This document shows positions 1-5,415 of a DNA stretch of 5,455 bases, in pieces. Numbering within the stretch: the first letter of the stretch is position 1; every line of letters begins with the position of its first letter. The stretch lies in assembly GCA_036653735.1 (NCBI GenBank), contig JAVVTI010000047.1:1-5455 (forward strand). The letters are read 5' to 3'. The translations under genes were made by a program, and so were the position numbers. The notes below the pieces were generated by a model. It worked only from the letters and a program-made list of their open reading frames with translations. It was not told the origin of the DNA and searched no databases. The DNA is from CAVCAD01 sp036653735 (GTDB lineage: Bacteria; Bacillota_I; Bacilli_A; RF39; UBA660).

Positions 1-25
1 AAACCCTAAAAAGCTCGCGTAGATG

Positions 26-34
26 ATTATACCA
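26..34 (-). promoter_or_regulatory. Possible extended -10 promoter element reading out of the left edge
   Basis: On the minus strand this reads TGGTATAAT, a perfect TATAAT preceded by the TGn of an extended -10 element. At 17-bp spacing the -35 position (49-54, TATCTA) is poor, so the call rests on the extended -10. It lies beyond the stop of the HD-CYTH gene and would start a transcript near position 19-20, running out of the window to an unseen gene. The rest of 1-114 holds no gene, and I see no convincing intrinsic terminator for the HD-CYTH operon: the weak ACTAA/TTAGT inverted repeat at 66-83 is followed on the minus strand by A residues, not T. Confidence 0.4.
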
Positions 35-114
35 TACAAAGTAATAAGTAGATACTTTTTTTAATACTAAATAATTAATTAGTAATTAGAGTGAAGACAC
101 AACTACATATGTTA

Positions 115-2103
115 TTACTTTTTTTCTAAAGTATGTGAATACTTAGATTCTTCTGATCCACTATCAAATATATTTTTTATTTTTAAATATTCTTCTTTTG
201 TTAGACCGTTTCTTATAACTAATGGCTTTACAGGTTCTTCTTCTTGATAACTTAATGCTGTATTACCTTCTAGTGTGTTATTACAATCTCTAATTAAATC
301 TAAAGCAACTTCTTTTTTAGATAATTTGCATCCCTCTATAAAATCAAACTCTTTAATCATTTTATCTATAAAATATAATCCCGCTGAATTTCCATCCTTA
401 AGTTCACACTCTATCATATAATTAGCGTCATATTTCCTTTTACCTAATGTAGGAACAGTTTTATCAAATACAAATTCAAATAATCCATCAAAATACTCTA
501 AGTCATATTTAGCCCTTGATGTTTTTAATGTAACTTTCTCACTTAAAGAATTTACTGGTATTTTCCATTCGTTTTGTAAATATTCTACAACTTTATCATA
601 TGAAGTAAAGTTTAATTCTTCCCTTTTTGATATGGAAGACTTATCATTCAGCGGTCTTTTTACAGTCCACTCTACTTTTCCGTTACTTTCCCTTTTTCTA
701 ACAGCTATTCGGTAACTTTCTAATATGTCATCCTCATCATAATATGTATCAATATTTTCTATAAACTTAGGTTTTACAAGTCCAAACTTCTCAATTACTT
801 CTAAGAACTCATTCTTAGGATTTATTGATTTATTAGAAAATACATACTTTTTCTCTTGTTCTATTTCTACATCTGTAGCTTTTTTAACTGCTTTTAATAT
901 TCCATTAACTACATCATCACTATAATGATTAAACTTTATTAATTTTCTAAGTAAAATCATATCTATACCAAATACATACTTTTCTTTTTTTAACTCAGAA
1001 TTAAGTATTTTAGAACACTCAGATATATCTTGAATTAAGCCATCCTTATTAATAAAGATCTTATTATCCTTATTATATATACTTATTTTACTACAATTCT
1101 CGAAAAGACACTCTGGGAATTCATCTAATTCAGGAACAGCATCTAACAATCTACTTCTAAAATATTCATAACTTTCTTTTGTTGGAAGTTCTTTTATTAT
1201 AAAATCATCATCCAATTTTCTATTAACTAATAAGGCAGCATATCTACTAGCAATTGGATCAGAATCTTTAGAAAATTGCCTAAATAGATTATTCATTTCT
1301 ATCTCAGTAGTATCCCAAGTTATCATAGTATCAGTGGCACTTAAGAATTTTCCAAATATATTTTCAAGAACTCTAGTTTGATTATCAAAATATAAACTAT
1401 CATAAAGTTCAAATCTTTTATTAAAAAAGTTTGCTATAGAAAATTCAGAAGAACTTTCAAATACTATTTCTAATCCATCATCTATATTTTCTAAGTCAAT
1501 ACTCTCTAGTATATTTGAATAATCATTTGTTTCACCATTTACATATTTTGAGTCTCTGTAAATATAATCAATTCTATCAATATCTATACCCCCAGAAAGT
1601 AGTTTACCAATAATAAGCATTAAATCATTATTACTATTTATTTCGTGATTATCCTTAATACTTTCTTTCATTTTAATTAAATCAACTGTTTTATTTAGAA
1701 CACTTTCTCCTAAGGATTCGACTATTGCTTTATGAATATCAGAATTTTCATCTAATAGAAGTCTAACAGTTCTATTCTCATGTGTACCTGTTAAATATTT
1801 TTCAGATACATGTGAGAAACATCCGTGCCCAATATCATGAACTAATGCCATACATTTTATAGCTTGCTCGTCTTCCAATGTAATATTTAATATTTTGGAA
1901 AACTTATTTTTACATATACCTACAAGCTTACATGCTAATAAATACGTACCAATACAATGTTGATATCTTGTGTGTATAGCATTAAAATTAGTATTAAGTC
2001 CTAACTGAGTTTTGTTCTTCATATCACTAAACTCTTTACTATTAATTATCCTTTCATACTTATCTTCTATTCTTATTTGCCCCCATACATCATTAATTGT
2101 CAT
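115..2103 (-). CDS. HD-domain phosphohydrolase (SAMHD1/dGTPase-like) fused to a C-terminal CYTH domain
   Basis: A 662-aa cytoplasmic protein. Residues about 1-330 form a SAMHD1/YwfO/dGTPase-type HD domain: H44-T-R46-Y-Q-H49, H89-D90 within HDIGHGCFSH, H108-E109, and IDIDRIDYIYRD at 173-184. By comparison with SAMHD1, H49, H89, D90 and D176 are the expected metal ligands, and R177, Y180 and D184 line the phosphate site, so the HD active site looks intact. The family removes triphosphate from dNTPs or cleaves related nucleotides. Residues about 411-605 look like a CYTH triphosphate-tunnel domain: E415-x-E417-x-K419, YYD at 454-456, R469/R471, T480-V-K482, R494-E-E, R530, D547 and E565-x-E567. 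CYTH enzymes hydrolyse triphosphates or form cAMP. The last ~50 residues are a polar tail. I chose the ATG at 2103 because AAAGGAA precedes it by 8 nt and the HD homology begins just after it; the same frame runs open upstream only over the NUDIX gene. It is second in the operon. The actual substrate is unknown. Confidence 0.88.
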   Translation of the reverse strand: MTINDVWGQIRIEDKYERIINSKEFSDMKNKTQLGLNTNFNAIHTRYQHCIGTYLLACKLVGICKNKFSKILNITLEDEQAIKCMALVHDIGHGCFSHVSEKYLTGTHENRTVRLLLDENSDIHKAIVESLGESVLNKTVDLIKMKESIKDNHEINSNNDLMLIIGKLLSGGIDIDRIDYIYRDSKYVNGETNDYSNILESIDLENIDDGLEIVFESSSEFSIANFFNKRFELYDSLYFDNQTRVLENIFGKFLSATDTMITWDTTEIEMNNLFRQFSKDSDPIASRYAALLVNRKLDDDFIIKELPTKESYEYFRSRLLDAVPELDEFPECLFENCSKISIYNKDNKIFINKDGLIQDISECSKILNSELKKEKYVFGIDMILLRKLIKFNHYSDDVVNGILKAVKKATDVEIEQEKKYVFSNKSINPKNEFLEVIEKFGLVKPKFIENIDTYYDEDDILESYRIAVRKRESNGKVEWTVKRPLNDKSSISKREELNFTSYDKVVEYLQNEWKIPVNSLSEKVTLKTSRAKYDLEYFDGLFEFVFDKTVPTLGKRKYDANYMIECELKDGNSAGLYFIDKMIKEFDFIEGCKLSKKEVALDLIRDCNNTLEGNTALSYQEEEPVKPLVIRNGLTKEEYLKIKNIFDSGSEESKYSHTLEKK

Positions 2104-2111
2104 TTTAACCG

Positions 2112-2118
2112 TTCCTTT
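2112..2118 (-). promoter_or_regulatory. Ribosome-binding site of the HD-CYTH gene
   Basis: AAAGGAA on the minus strand lies 8 nt before the ATG at 2103. It decides the start, because an in-frame upstream ATG would give a 66-residue N-terminal extension lying wholly over the 3' end of the NUDIX gene and without HD-family character. Confidence 0.75.
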
Positions 2119-2122
2119 CTTT

Positions 2123-2137
2123 GCGTATTTTATACGC
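2123..2137 (-). promoter_or_regulatory. Small hairpin just before the HD-CYTH ribosome-binding site
   Basis: GCGTAT and ATACGC form a perfect 6-bp inverted repeat around a 3-nt AAA loop (minus-strand reading). It ends 4 nt before the AAAGGAA ribosome-binding site. In the mRNA it could influence access to that site or block processing; as DNA it could be an operator half. It is seen directly; its role is inferred. Confidence 0.5.
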
Positions 2138-2151
2138 TTTGTAAATCTTTT

Positions 2152-2177
2152 TAAAAATGTATTATAATACATTTTTA
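2152..2177. repeat. Perfect 26-nt palindrome across the NUDIX stop codon
   Basis: The two 13-nt arms (TAAAAATGTATTA and its complement) are exact, centred between 2164 and 2165, and include the TAA stop of the NUDIX gene. As RNA it can fold into an 11-bp AU-only-plus-one-GC stem with a UAUA loop. The next bases in the direction of transcription are A-rich, so it is a poor rho-independent terminator. It may be an operator, a stabilising or processing hairpin between the two genes, or a partial attenuator. Confidence 0.7.
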
Positions 2178-2836
2178 CATTTACTATTTTCTTTGAATTT
2201 GTATAATTTTGCTGGTTTAGACCCTTCAAAAACTTGTAATTTATTAGTGTCTTCAACAACTCCAAGTGAAAGAATTTTTTTTCTAAAATTTCTTCTATCA
2301 AAAGTTTTATTTAGTATTGTTTCATAAACTTTCTGAATCTCTGGAATAACAAACTCATTTGGAAATAAGGATTTTAAAATACTAGTTTCAGTTATTTTCT
2401 CTTTTAAGCTTGAAATTGCTGTATCCAATATTTCATTATGATCATAAGCAAGCTCTGGAATATTATTAATTGAGAACCAATCTGCATTAGATGTTTTTAA
2501 GGTATCTTTTAATATTGATACTTTTTCAAAGTCTATTACAGCCTCATATGTTATAGCAACCATTCTCATAACAGGTGATCTTTTTACTTTACCAAATACA
2601 CCTGAGAAATAAATTTCCATATCTTTTATTCCTGTTTTTTCAAAAATTTCTCTTTTAACTCCATCTAATAAATCTTCATTATTGTATAGTGCTCCACCAA
2701 CCAAGGCCCATTTACCACAATAAGGGTTATTCTTTCTTTTAATTAATAATACTTTTGTTACACCCTTTTCTACAGTAAAAATTGAGGTAATAACATGAAC
2801 TCCTTGTTTCTTATACAGAACATTATTTGTTTCTAT
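2162..2836 (-). CDS. NUDIX protein with C-terminal winged helix, NrtR-like transcription regulator
   Basis: A 224-aa protein, about the usual NrtR length. Residues 10-145 form a Nudix fold: VLLIKRK at 29-35, GKWALVGG at 41-48, and a Nudix box G48-x5-E54-x7-R62-E63-I-F-E66-K67-T-G69-I70. The consensus is REUxEExGU, so the second glutamate of the EE pair is K67; this metal-ligand position is often lost in the NrtR family, where the domain binds a ligand such as ADP-ribose instead of hydrolysing it. Residues about 150-215 match the NrtR-type winged helix (FDRRNFRKKILSLG at 179-192, KPAKLYKF at 207-214). The frame is closed by a TAA at 2855-2857 and has no ATG, GTG or TTG before the TTG at 2704, which would remove the first Nudix strands. 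An ATA at 2834-2836 sits 7 nt after GGAGG and is the best start; a CTG at 2816-2818 has no ribosome-binding site. Likely a repressor of its own operon with HD-CYTH. It may retain weak hydrolase activity. Confidence 0.82.
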   Translation of the reverse strand: METNNVLYKKQGVHVITSIFTVEKGVTKVLLIKRKNNPYCGKWALVGGALYNNEDLLDGVKREIFEKTGIKDMEIYFSGVFGKVKRSPVMRMVAITYEAVIDFEKVSILKDTLKTSNADWFSINNIPELAYDHNEILDTAISSLKEKITETSILKSLFPNEFVIPEIQKVYETILNKTFDRRNFRKKILSLGVVEDTNKLQVFEGSKPAKLYKFKENSKCKNVL

Positions 2837-2843
2837 TTTTATG

Positions 2844-2850
2844 CCTCCCT
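2844..2850 (-). promoter_or_regulatory. Ribosome-binding site of the NUDIX regulator gene
   Basis: AGGGAGG on the minus strand is a near-perfect Shine-Dalgarno sequence. It leaves 7 nt to the ATA at 2836, ideal spacing, which is the reason for placing the start at this unusual codon. Confidence 0.75.
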
Positions 2851-2858
2851 CTAATTAA

Positions 2859-2864
2859 ATTATA
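2859..2864 (-). promoter_or_regulatory. -10 box of the NUDIX/HD-CYTH operon promoter (-35 lost in the gap)
   Basis: A perfect TATAAT on the minus strand lies 8 nt before the ribosome-binding site, giving a very short leader. With 17-bp spacing the -35 box would be at about 2882-2887, inside the N run. The bases just upstream (GTACACG) form an imperfect TAC/GTA inverted repeat and could be part of an operator, but too little is visible to say. Confidence 0.6.
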
Positions 2865-2873
2865 CGTGTACTA

Positions 2874-2973
2874 NNNNNNNNNNNNNNNNNNNNNNNNNNN
2901 NNNNNNNNNNNNNNNNNNNNNNNNNNNNNNNNNNNNNNNNNNNNNNNNNNNNNNNNNNNNNNNNNNNNNNNNN
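2874..2973. other. Assembly gap of 100 N
   Basis: Exactly 100 undetermined bases, the conventional size for a gap of unknown length. Real distance and even adjacency of the flanking contigs are uncertain. The gap hides the -35 region of the NUDIX operon and possibly one or more genes. Confidence 0.97.
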
Positions 2974-3154
2974 AATATTTCTATCTATCTATAGGCGCTC
3001 ACATAACATTGCATACTTTTTCTTCTTGAACATTCATGTCTGAAATGAAAACCTTTATACCGAGCTATTCTTTTACTATCCTTTCTATCTTAGATTAATA
3101 ATAAAAGTTGTCTTTTTATCTTTCTTAGTATCAGCACTTATATATGCCTCTCTT
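2974..3154. other. Gene-poor stretch downstream of the sigma factor gene
   Basis: With the NUDIX upstream region (2837-2873) and the gap, this makes a 318-nt stretch without a supported gene. It starts with three CTAT units (2981-2992). On the minus strand only short open runs occur: one of about 20 codons just after the sigma stop, in another frame and without a start codon, and one of about 20 codons ending near 3000 that contains an ATG but no good ribosome-binding site. No GC-rich hairpin followed by a T run is seen, so the sigma operon terminator is not visible here. AAAAG/CTTTT near 3102-3116 is too weak to call. Confidence 0.5.
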
Positions 3155-3835
3155 TTATTCTTCAAAAAAATCTTTGATTTGTCTTGTAATTTGAGGGTGT
3201 TTTAATTTTTTTAAAGCATTAGCCTCCTTTTGCCAAATTCTTTCTCGAGTAACACCTTTAATTTGTGCAATTTCTTCAAGTGTATAATTAATACCATCAA
3301 TAATTCCATATCTCATAAGTAAGAGTTCCTGTTCATCCTTAGTCAGTCTTTTTAAAATACTTCTTATTTTTTCATCTCTGATTTTTAGAAGAATAACTTC
3401 CTCAATAGATAGTCCATCATCCCTTATAGATTCTTCAAGAGTTATGTCTTCTCCATCTTTACTTTCATAGATTTTTTCTTGTAAACTTATATCATTACTA
3501 TTATCTCGCTTTTGCATTTTAGAAAGGTAGATATGTCTATAGAAAGCATTTTCAATACATGGATAGGCAACGGATGATAATTTAACATTTCTATCAATAT
3601 CAAAACTGTCAATTGCATTTATTAATCCAAAAGAACCTATACTGATTAAATCCTCTATTGGTAAATCAATTCTAATCTTGAATTTATTGGCAATCTTTAA
3701 TATCATTCTTAAATTATGTTTTATTAATTTTTTTCTTGCTTCTCCATCACCATTTTTCATTGCATTAATTAGTTCAATAGTTTCATTATCAGTGAGTAAA
3801 GGAATTTTAGATATTTCATTTGCATACTCATTCAT
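3155..3835 (-). CDS. Sigma-70-family RNA polymerase sigma factor, SigE/SigK-like region 2 and RpoD-like region 4
   Basis: A 226-aa sigma factor that should direct core RNA polymerase to a set of promoters. Region 1.2/2.1 covers residues about 5-55. Region 2.2, the core-binding helix, is EDLISIGSFGLINAIDSFD at 61-79. Regions 2.3-2.4 are KLSSVAYPCIENAFYRHI at 85-102, recalling the KLATYA..CIENEI of SigE/SigK. Region 3.0-3.1 is missing, as in SigE/SigK; a short acidic linker (ISLQEKIYESKDGEDITLEE, 116-135) follows. Region 4 (158-212) has TLEEIAQIKGVTRERIWQKE and ALKKLKHP, close to the housekeeping sigma, with W201 in place of the usual arginine of ERIRQIE. The protein ends KDFFEE, much like the end of RpoD. 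It starts at the ATG at 3835, overlapping the stop of the SANT-repeat gene by 8 nt (ATGAATGA). No strong ribosome-binding site precedes it, only AAGAGAAAAG, so it probably depends on translational coupling. Target promoters are unknown; a prophage or sporulation-linked role is possible. Confidence 0.9.
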   Translation of the reverse strand: MNEYANEISKIPLLTDNETIELINAMKNGDGEARKKLIKHNLRMILKIANKFKIRIDLPIEDLISIGSFGLINAIDSFDIDRNVKLSSVAYPCIENAFYRHIYLSKMQKRDNSNDISLQEKIYESKDGEDITLEESIRDDGLSIEEVILLKIRDEKIRSILKRLTKDEQELLLMRYGIIDGINYTLEEIAQIKGVTRERIWQKEANALKKLKHPQITRQIKDFFEE

Positions 3836-4883
3836 TTTGTCTTTTCTCTTTTCTTAACGTCAAACGTTTTTGATAACCTAATTCTTCAGCTCTTGCAGCA
3901 ACAGCTTTAGTTGTTCTCCCTAATTTCTCTGCAATTTCAGTATAAGTCATATCTTCATAATTTTCTCTTAAAAATTTAAGTTCTTCACCTTTCCAAAATC
4001 TAAGTAATCTATAACTATATCCTAATTCTCTTAATTTACAAGCAACGCCAACTAGCGAGTGATTTACTTGTAAAGATATTTGTTCGTAATTATACCCTTG
4101 TATTAATAATTTCTCAGCAAGTTCTATTTCCTCTTCTGTCCATATTCTATACTCAAAAGAAATATTTTCTATATCTCTTTTTCTTTTTTCTAATAACCAT
4201 TCTGACTCTTCACCTAATATATTTTTTTCTAAATTCTGACTATTCCATAAATCTTGATGTTCTTTTAAAAATAGCATTAAATTATCTAAATCAATACAAT
4301 AGTATCCATAATTCTTAGACACTTTTTTCTTTTTTAACTTTAAACCATGTTTTATCCACGTATCAGTTATTCTTTCGGCTCTAACACCTAAAATATCTGA
4401 AATATCTGCAACACTAATTTGATCTATATTCGCCTGACTCATATAACCAAGATGCATTCGTGTAGCTTTAACTTTAACAGAAAAAACCGTTCTTCTCATA
4501 TTTCTAGCTATTTTCTCGATTTTATCTCGCCCCCAACGTTCGTATAGATATTCTTCTTCATCTTTAGTCCAATTTCTTCTATCTTGAATCAATGTAATCC
4601 CTAATCTTCTAGCTTTTAAATAAATAGCATTTTCAGTTTTATCCATCATTTTTGCAATATCTTTATAGTGATATTCTTCTGATAATAACTTTAGTGCCTC
4701 AATTTGTTCGTTTGTCCATTCATTTAATGTTGGAAGTTCTAAACCATTTGCTTTAGCAACATTTGTGACAGCAGACCAAGAGCAACCAAACTTTTTTTTC
4801 ATACTGTGAGCTGATTCCTTACCCCAATTTTCAATGATATATTCTATTTGTTCTTGAGTAAAAATAAATTTTTCACCTTTCAT
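3828..4883 (-). CDS. DNA-binding protein with five SANT/Myb-like units and one MerR/excisionase-like HTH
   Basis: A 351-aa protein consisting almost wholly of helix-turn-helix units. SANT/Myb-like units begin with W/F-T-x-E-x and end in a (K/R)xxxLG-type helix: about 8-47 (F8 in place of the leading W), 56-95, 105-146, 248-288 and 297-336. The leading aromatics F8, W56, W105 and then W248, W297 are spaced 48, 49 and 49 residues apart. Between units 3 and 4 lies a different helix-turn-helix at about 155-209 (SVADISDILGVRAERI, then YYCIDLDNLMLFLKEH), like those in MerR and excisionase proteins, followed by the charged segment EESEWLLEKRKRD (225-237). Similar SANT/HTH proteins occur in Firmicute genomes and phages (from memory). 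No enzymatic domain, signal peptide or membrane segment is seen. The ATG at 4883 has GAGGGTGG 6 nt upstream and overlaps the preceding gene by 11 nt. It sits between the unknown 170-aa gene and the sigma gene, suggesting a multi-site regulator working with that sigma factor. Confidence 0.85.
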   Translation of the reverse strand: MKGEKFIFTQEQIEYIIENWGKESAHSMKKKFGCSWSAVTNVAKANGLELPTLNEWTNEQIEALKLLSEEYHYKDIAKMMDKTENAIYLKARRLGITLIQDRRNWTKDEEEYLYERWGRDKIEKIARNMRRTVFSVKVKATRMHLGYMSQANIDQISVADISDILGVRAERITDTWIKHGLKLKKKKVSKNYGYYCIDLDNLMLFLKEHQDLWNSQNLEKNILGEESEWLLEKRKRDIENISFEYRIWTEEEIELAEKLLIQGYNYEQISLQVNHSLVGVACKLRELGYSYRLLRFWKGEELKFLRENYEDMTYTEIAEKLGRTTKAVAARAEELGYQKRLTLRKEKRQNE

Positions 4884-5385
4884 ATTTAGCCACCCTCATC
4901 GTTAATCTTTTAAGAGTAATTTCCTTCATAAAATTATTGCTAAAAATATCATAAACAAAATTAAAGGTTTTAATATAATCAGTATTTTCATGTGTTTTTA
5001 AATTGCTCCATAATCCATTTTCATCAAACTCAATTAAAGGGCTATCAATTAATTCTTCGTCGTCTTCTACCCACCAAATAATAGACCAGCCTTGCAATGT
5101 GCCAGCTACTTGAACTATATAATGAATAAAGTGTCTTAATGTATCAAAATGCTGTTCTCGAGGAATAAGATTTGCTAATTTTTGTAATAAAGAAGGAACA
5201 TTAGGATCTCCTTCTTCGCTATTAGTTATTGATATAGTACCATTTACTCCTTGGATTTTAGAAGTAATATATTTTTTCAATTCGTTATCTATTAATTTTT
5301 TCTTTACTTCTATATCTTTATCCCAAAAGCCTTGCAAAACAATATTAGAATCCATTTTCGAATATATGTCATTTATAGAAATCAT
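4873..5385 (-). CDS. Uncharacterised 170-aa acidic protein, first gene of the sigma/SANT operon
   Basis: I do not recognise this family. The protein has a charged N-terminal helix-like part (residues 20-43, rich in K and D/E), a central part with an aromatic, moderately hydrophobic run (LRHFIHYIVQVAG at 83-95, then W100 and IIWWV at 102-106) followed directly by an acidic patch (EDDEELIDSPLIEFDE, 107-122), and a basic C-terminus (KEITLKRLTMRVAKYER, 154-170). The hydrophobic run contains charged and His residues and is not a convincing membrane helix; there is no signal peptide. The ATG at 5385 has AGGAGG 7 nt upstream, an ideal site, and a good promoter precedes it. Its stop overlaps the SANT-repeat start by 11 nt. 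Position ahead of a sigma factor makes a regulator of that sigma or a partner of the DNA-binding protein conceivable, but nothing in the sequence shows it. Confidence 0.8.
   Translation of the reverse strand: MISINDIYSKMDSNIVLQGFWDKDIEVKKKLIDNELKKYITSKIQGVNGTISITNSEEGDPNVPSLLQKLANLIPREQHFDTLRHFIHYIVQVAGTLQGWSIIWWVEDDEELIDSPLIEFDENGLWSNLKTHENTDYIKTFNFVYDIFSNNFMKEITLKRLTMRVAKYER
4890..4897 (-). promoter_or_regulatory. Ribosome-binding site of the SANT-repeat gene
   Basis: GAGGGTGG on the minus strand, 6 nt before the ATG at 4883, lies inside the end of the preceding coding region. It supports the start used and independent as well as coupled translation. Confidence 0.7.
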
Positions 5386-5392
5386 GAAAATA

Positions 5393-5398
5393 CCTCCT
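5393..5398 (-). promoter_or_regulatory. Ribosome-binding site of the 170-aa protein gene
   Basis: A perfect AGGAGG on the minus strand, 7 nt before the ATG at 5385, fixes the start of the first operon gene. Confidence 0.85.
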
Positions 5399-5415
5399 GA
5401 ACTCCTGAATATAAA

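Noticed and set aside
1..12. AAACCCTAAA resembles a plant-type telomere repeat
   Set aside because: Only one unit is present and the surrounding genes are clearly bacterial; chance match.
64..90. Inverted repeat ACTAA/TTAGT after the HD-CYTH gene as a terminator
   Set aside because: Five AT-rich pairs, and the following bases on the transcribed strand are A, not T.
83..106. ACTAA-type AT-rich stretch and region downstream of HD-CYTH as an attachment site or origin
   Set aside because: No direct repeats, iterons, integrase or replication gene in the window to support it.
2104..2301. In-frame N-terminal extension of the HD-CYTH protein by 66 residues to an ATG at 2301
   Set aside because: It lies entirely over the 3' end of the NUDIX gene in another frame, lacks HD-family character, and the ATG at 2103 has a good ribosome-binding site at the start of the homology.
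2702..2704. TTG at 2704 as the start of the NUDIX gene
   Set aside because: It would begin immediately before the GG of the Nudix box and lose 44 residues that clearly match Nudix strands (VLLIKRK, GKWA), which are encoded in frame upstream.
3000..3065. Short minus-strand open run containing ATG (NVQEEKVCNVM) downstream of the sigma gene
   Set aside because: About 20 codons at most, no clear ribosome-binding site and no recognisable family; insufficient for a gene call.
3090..3154. Open run after the sigma stop that a one-base loss in the T7 run near the end of the sigma gene would join to it (about 20 extra residues)
   Set aside because: The present ending KDFFEE matches the normal end of RpoD-type sigmas, so the annotated stop is most likely right and a frameshift is not needed.
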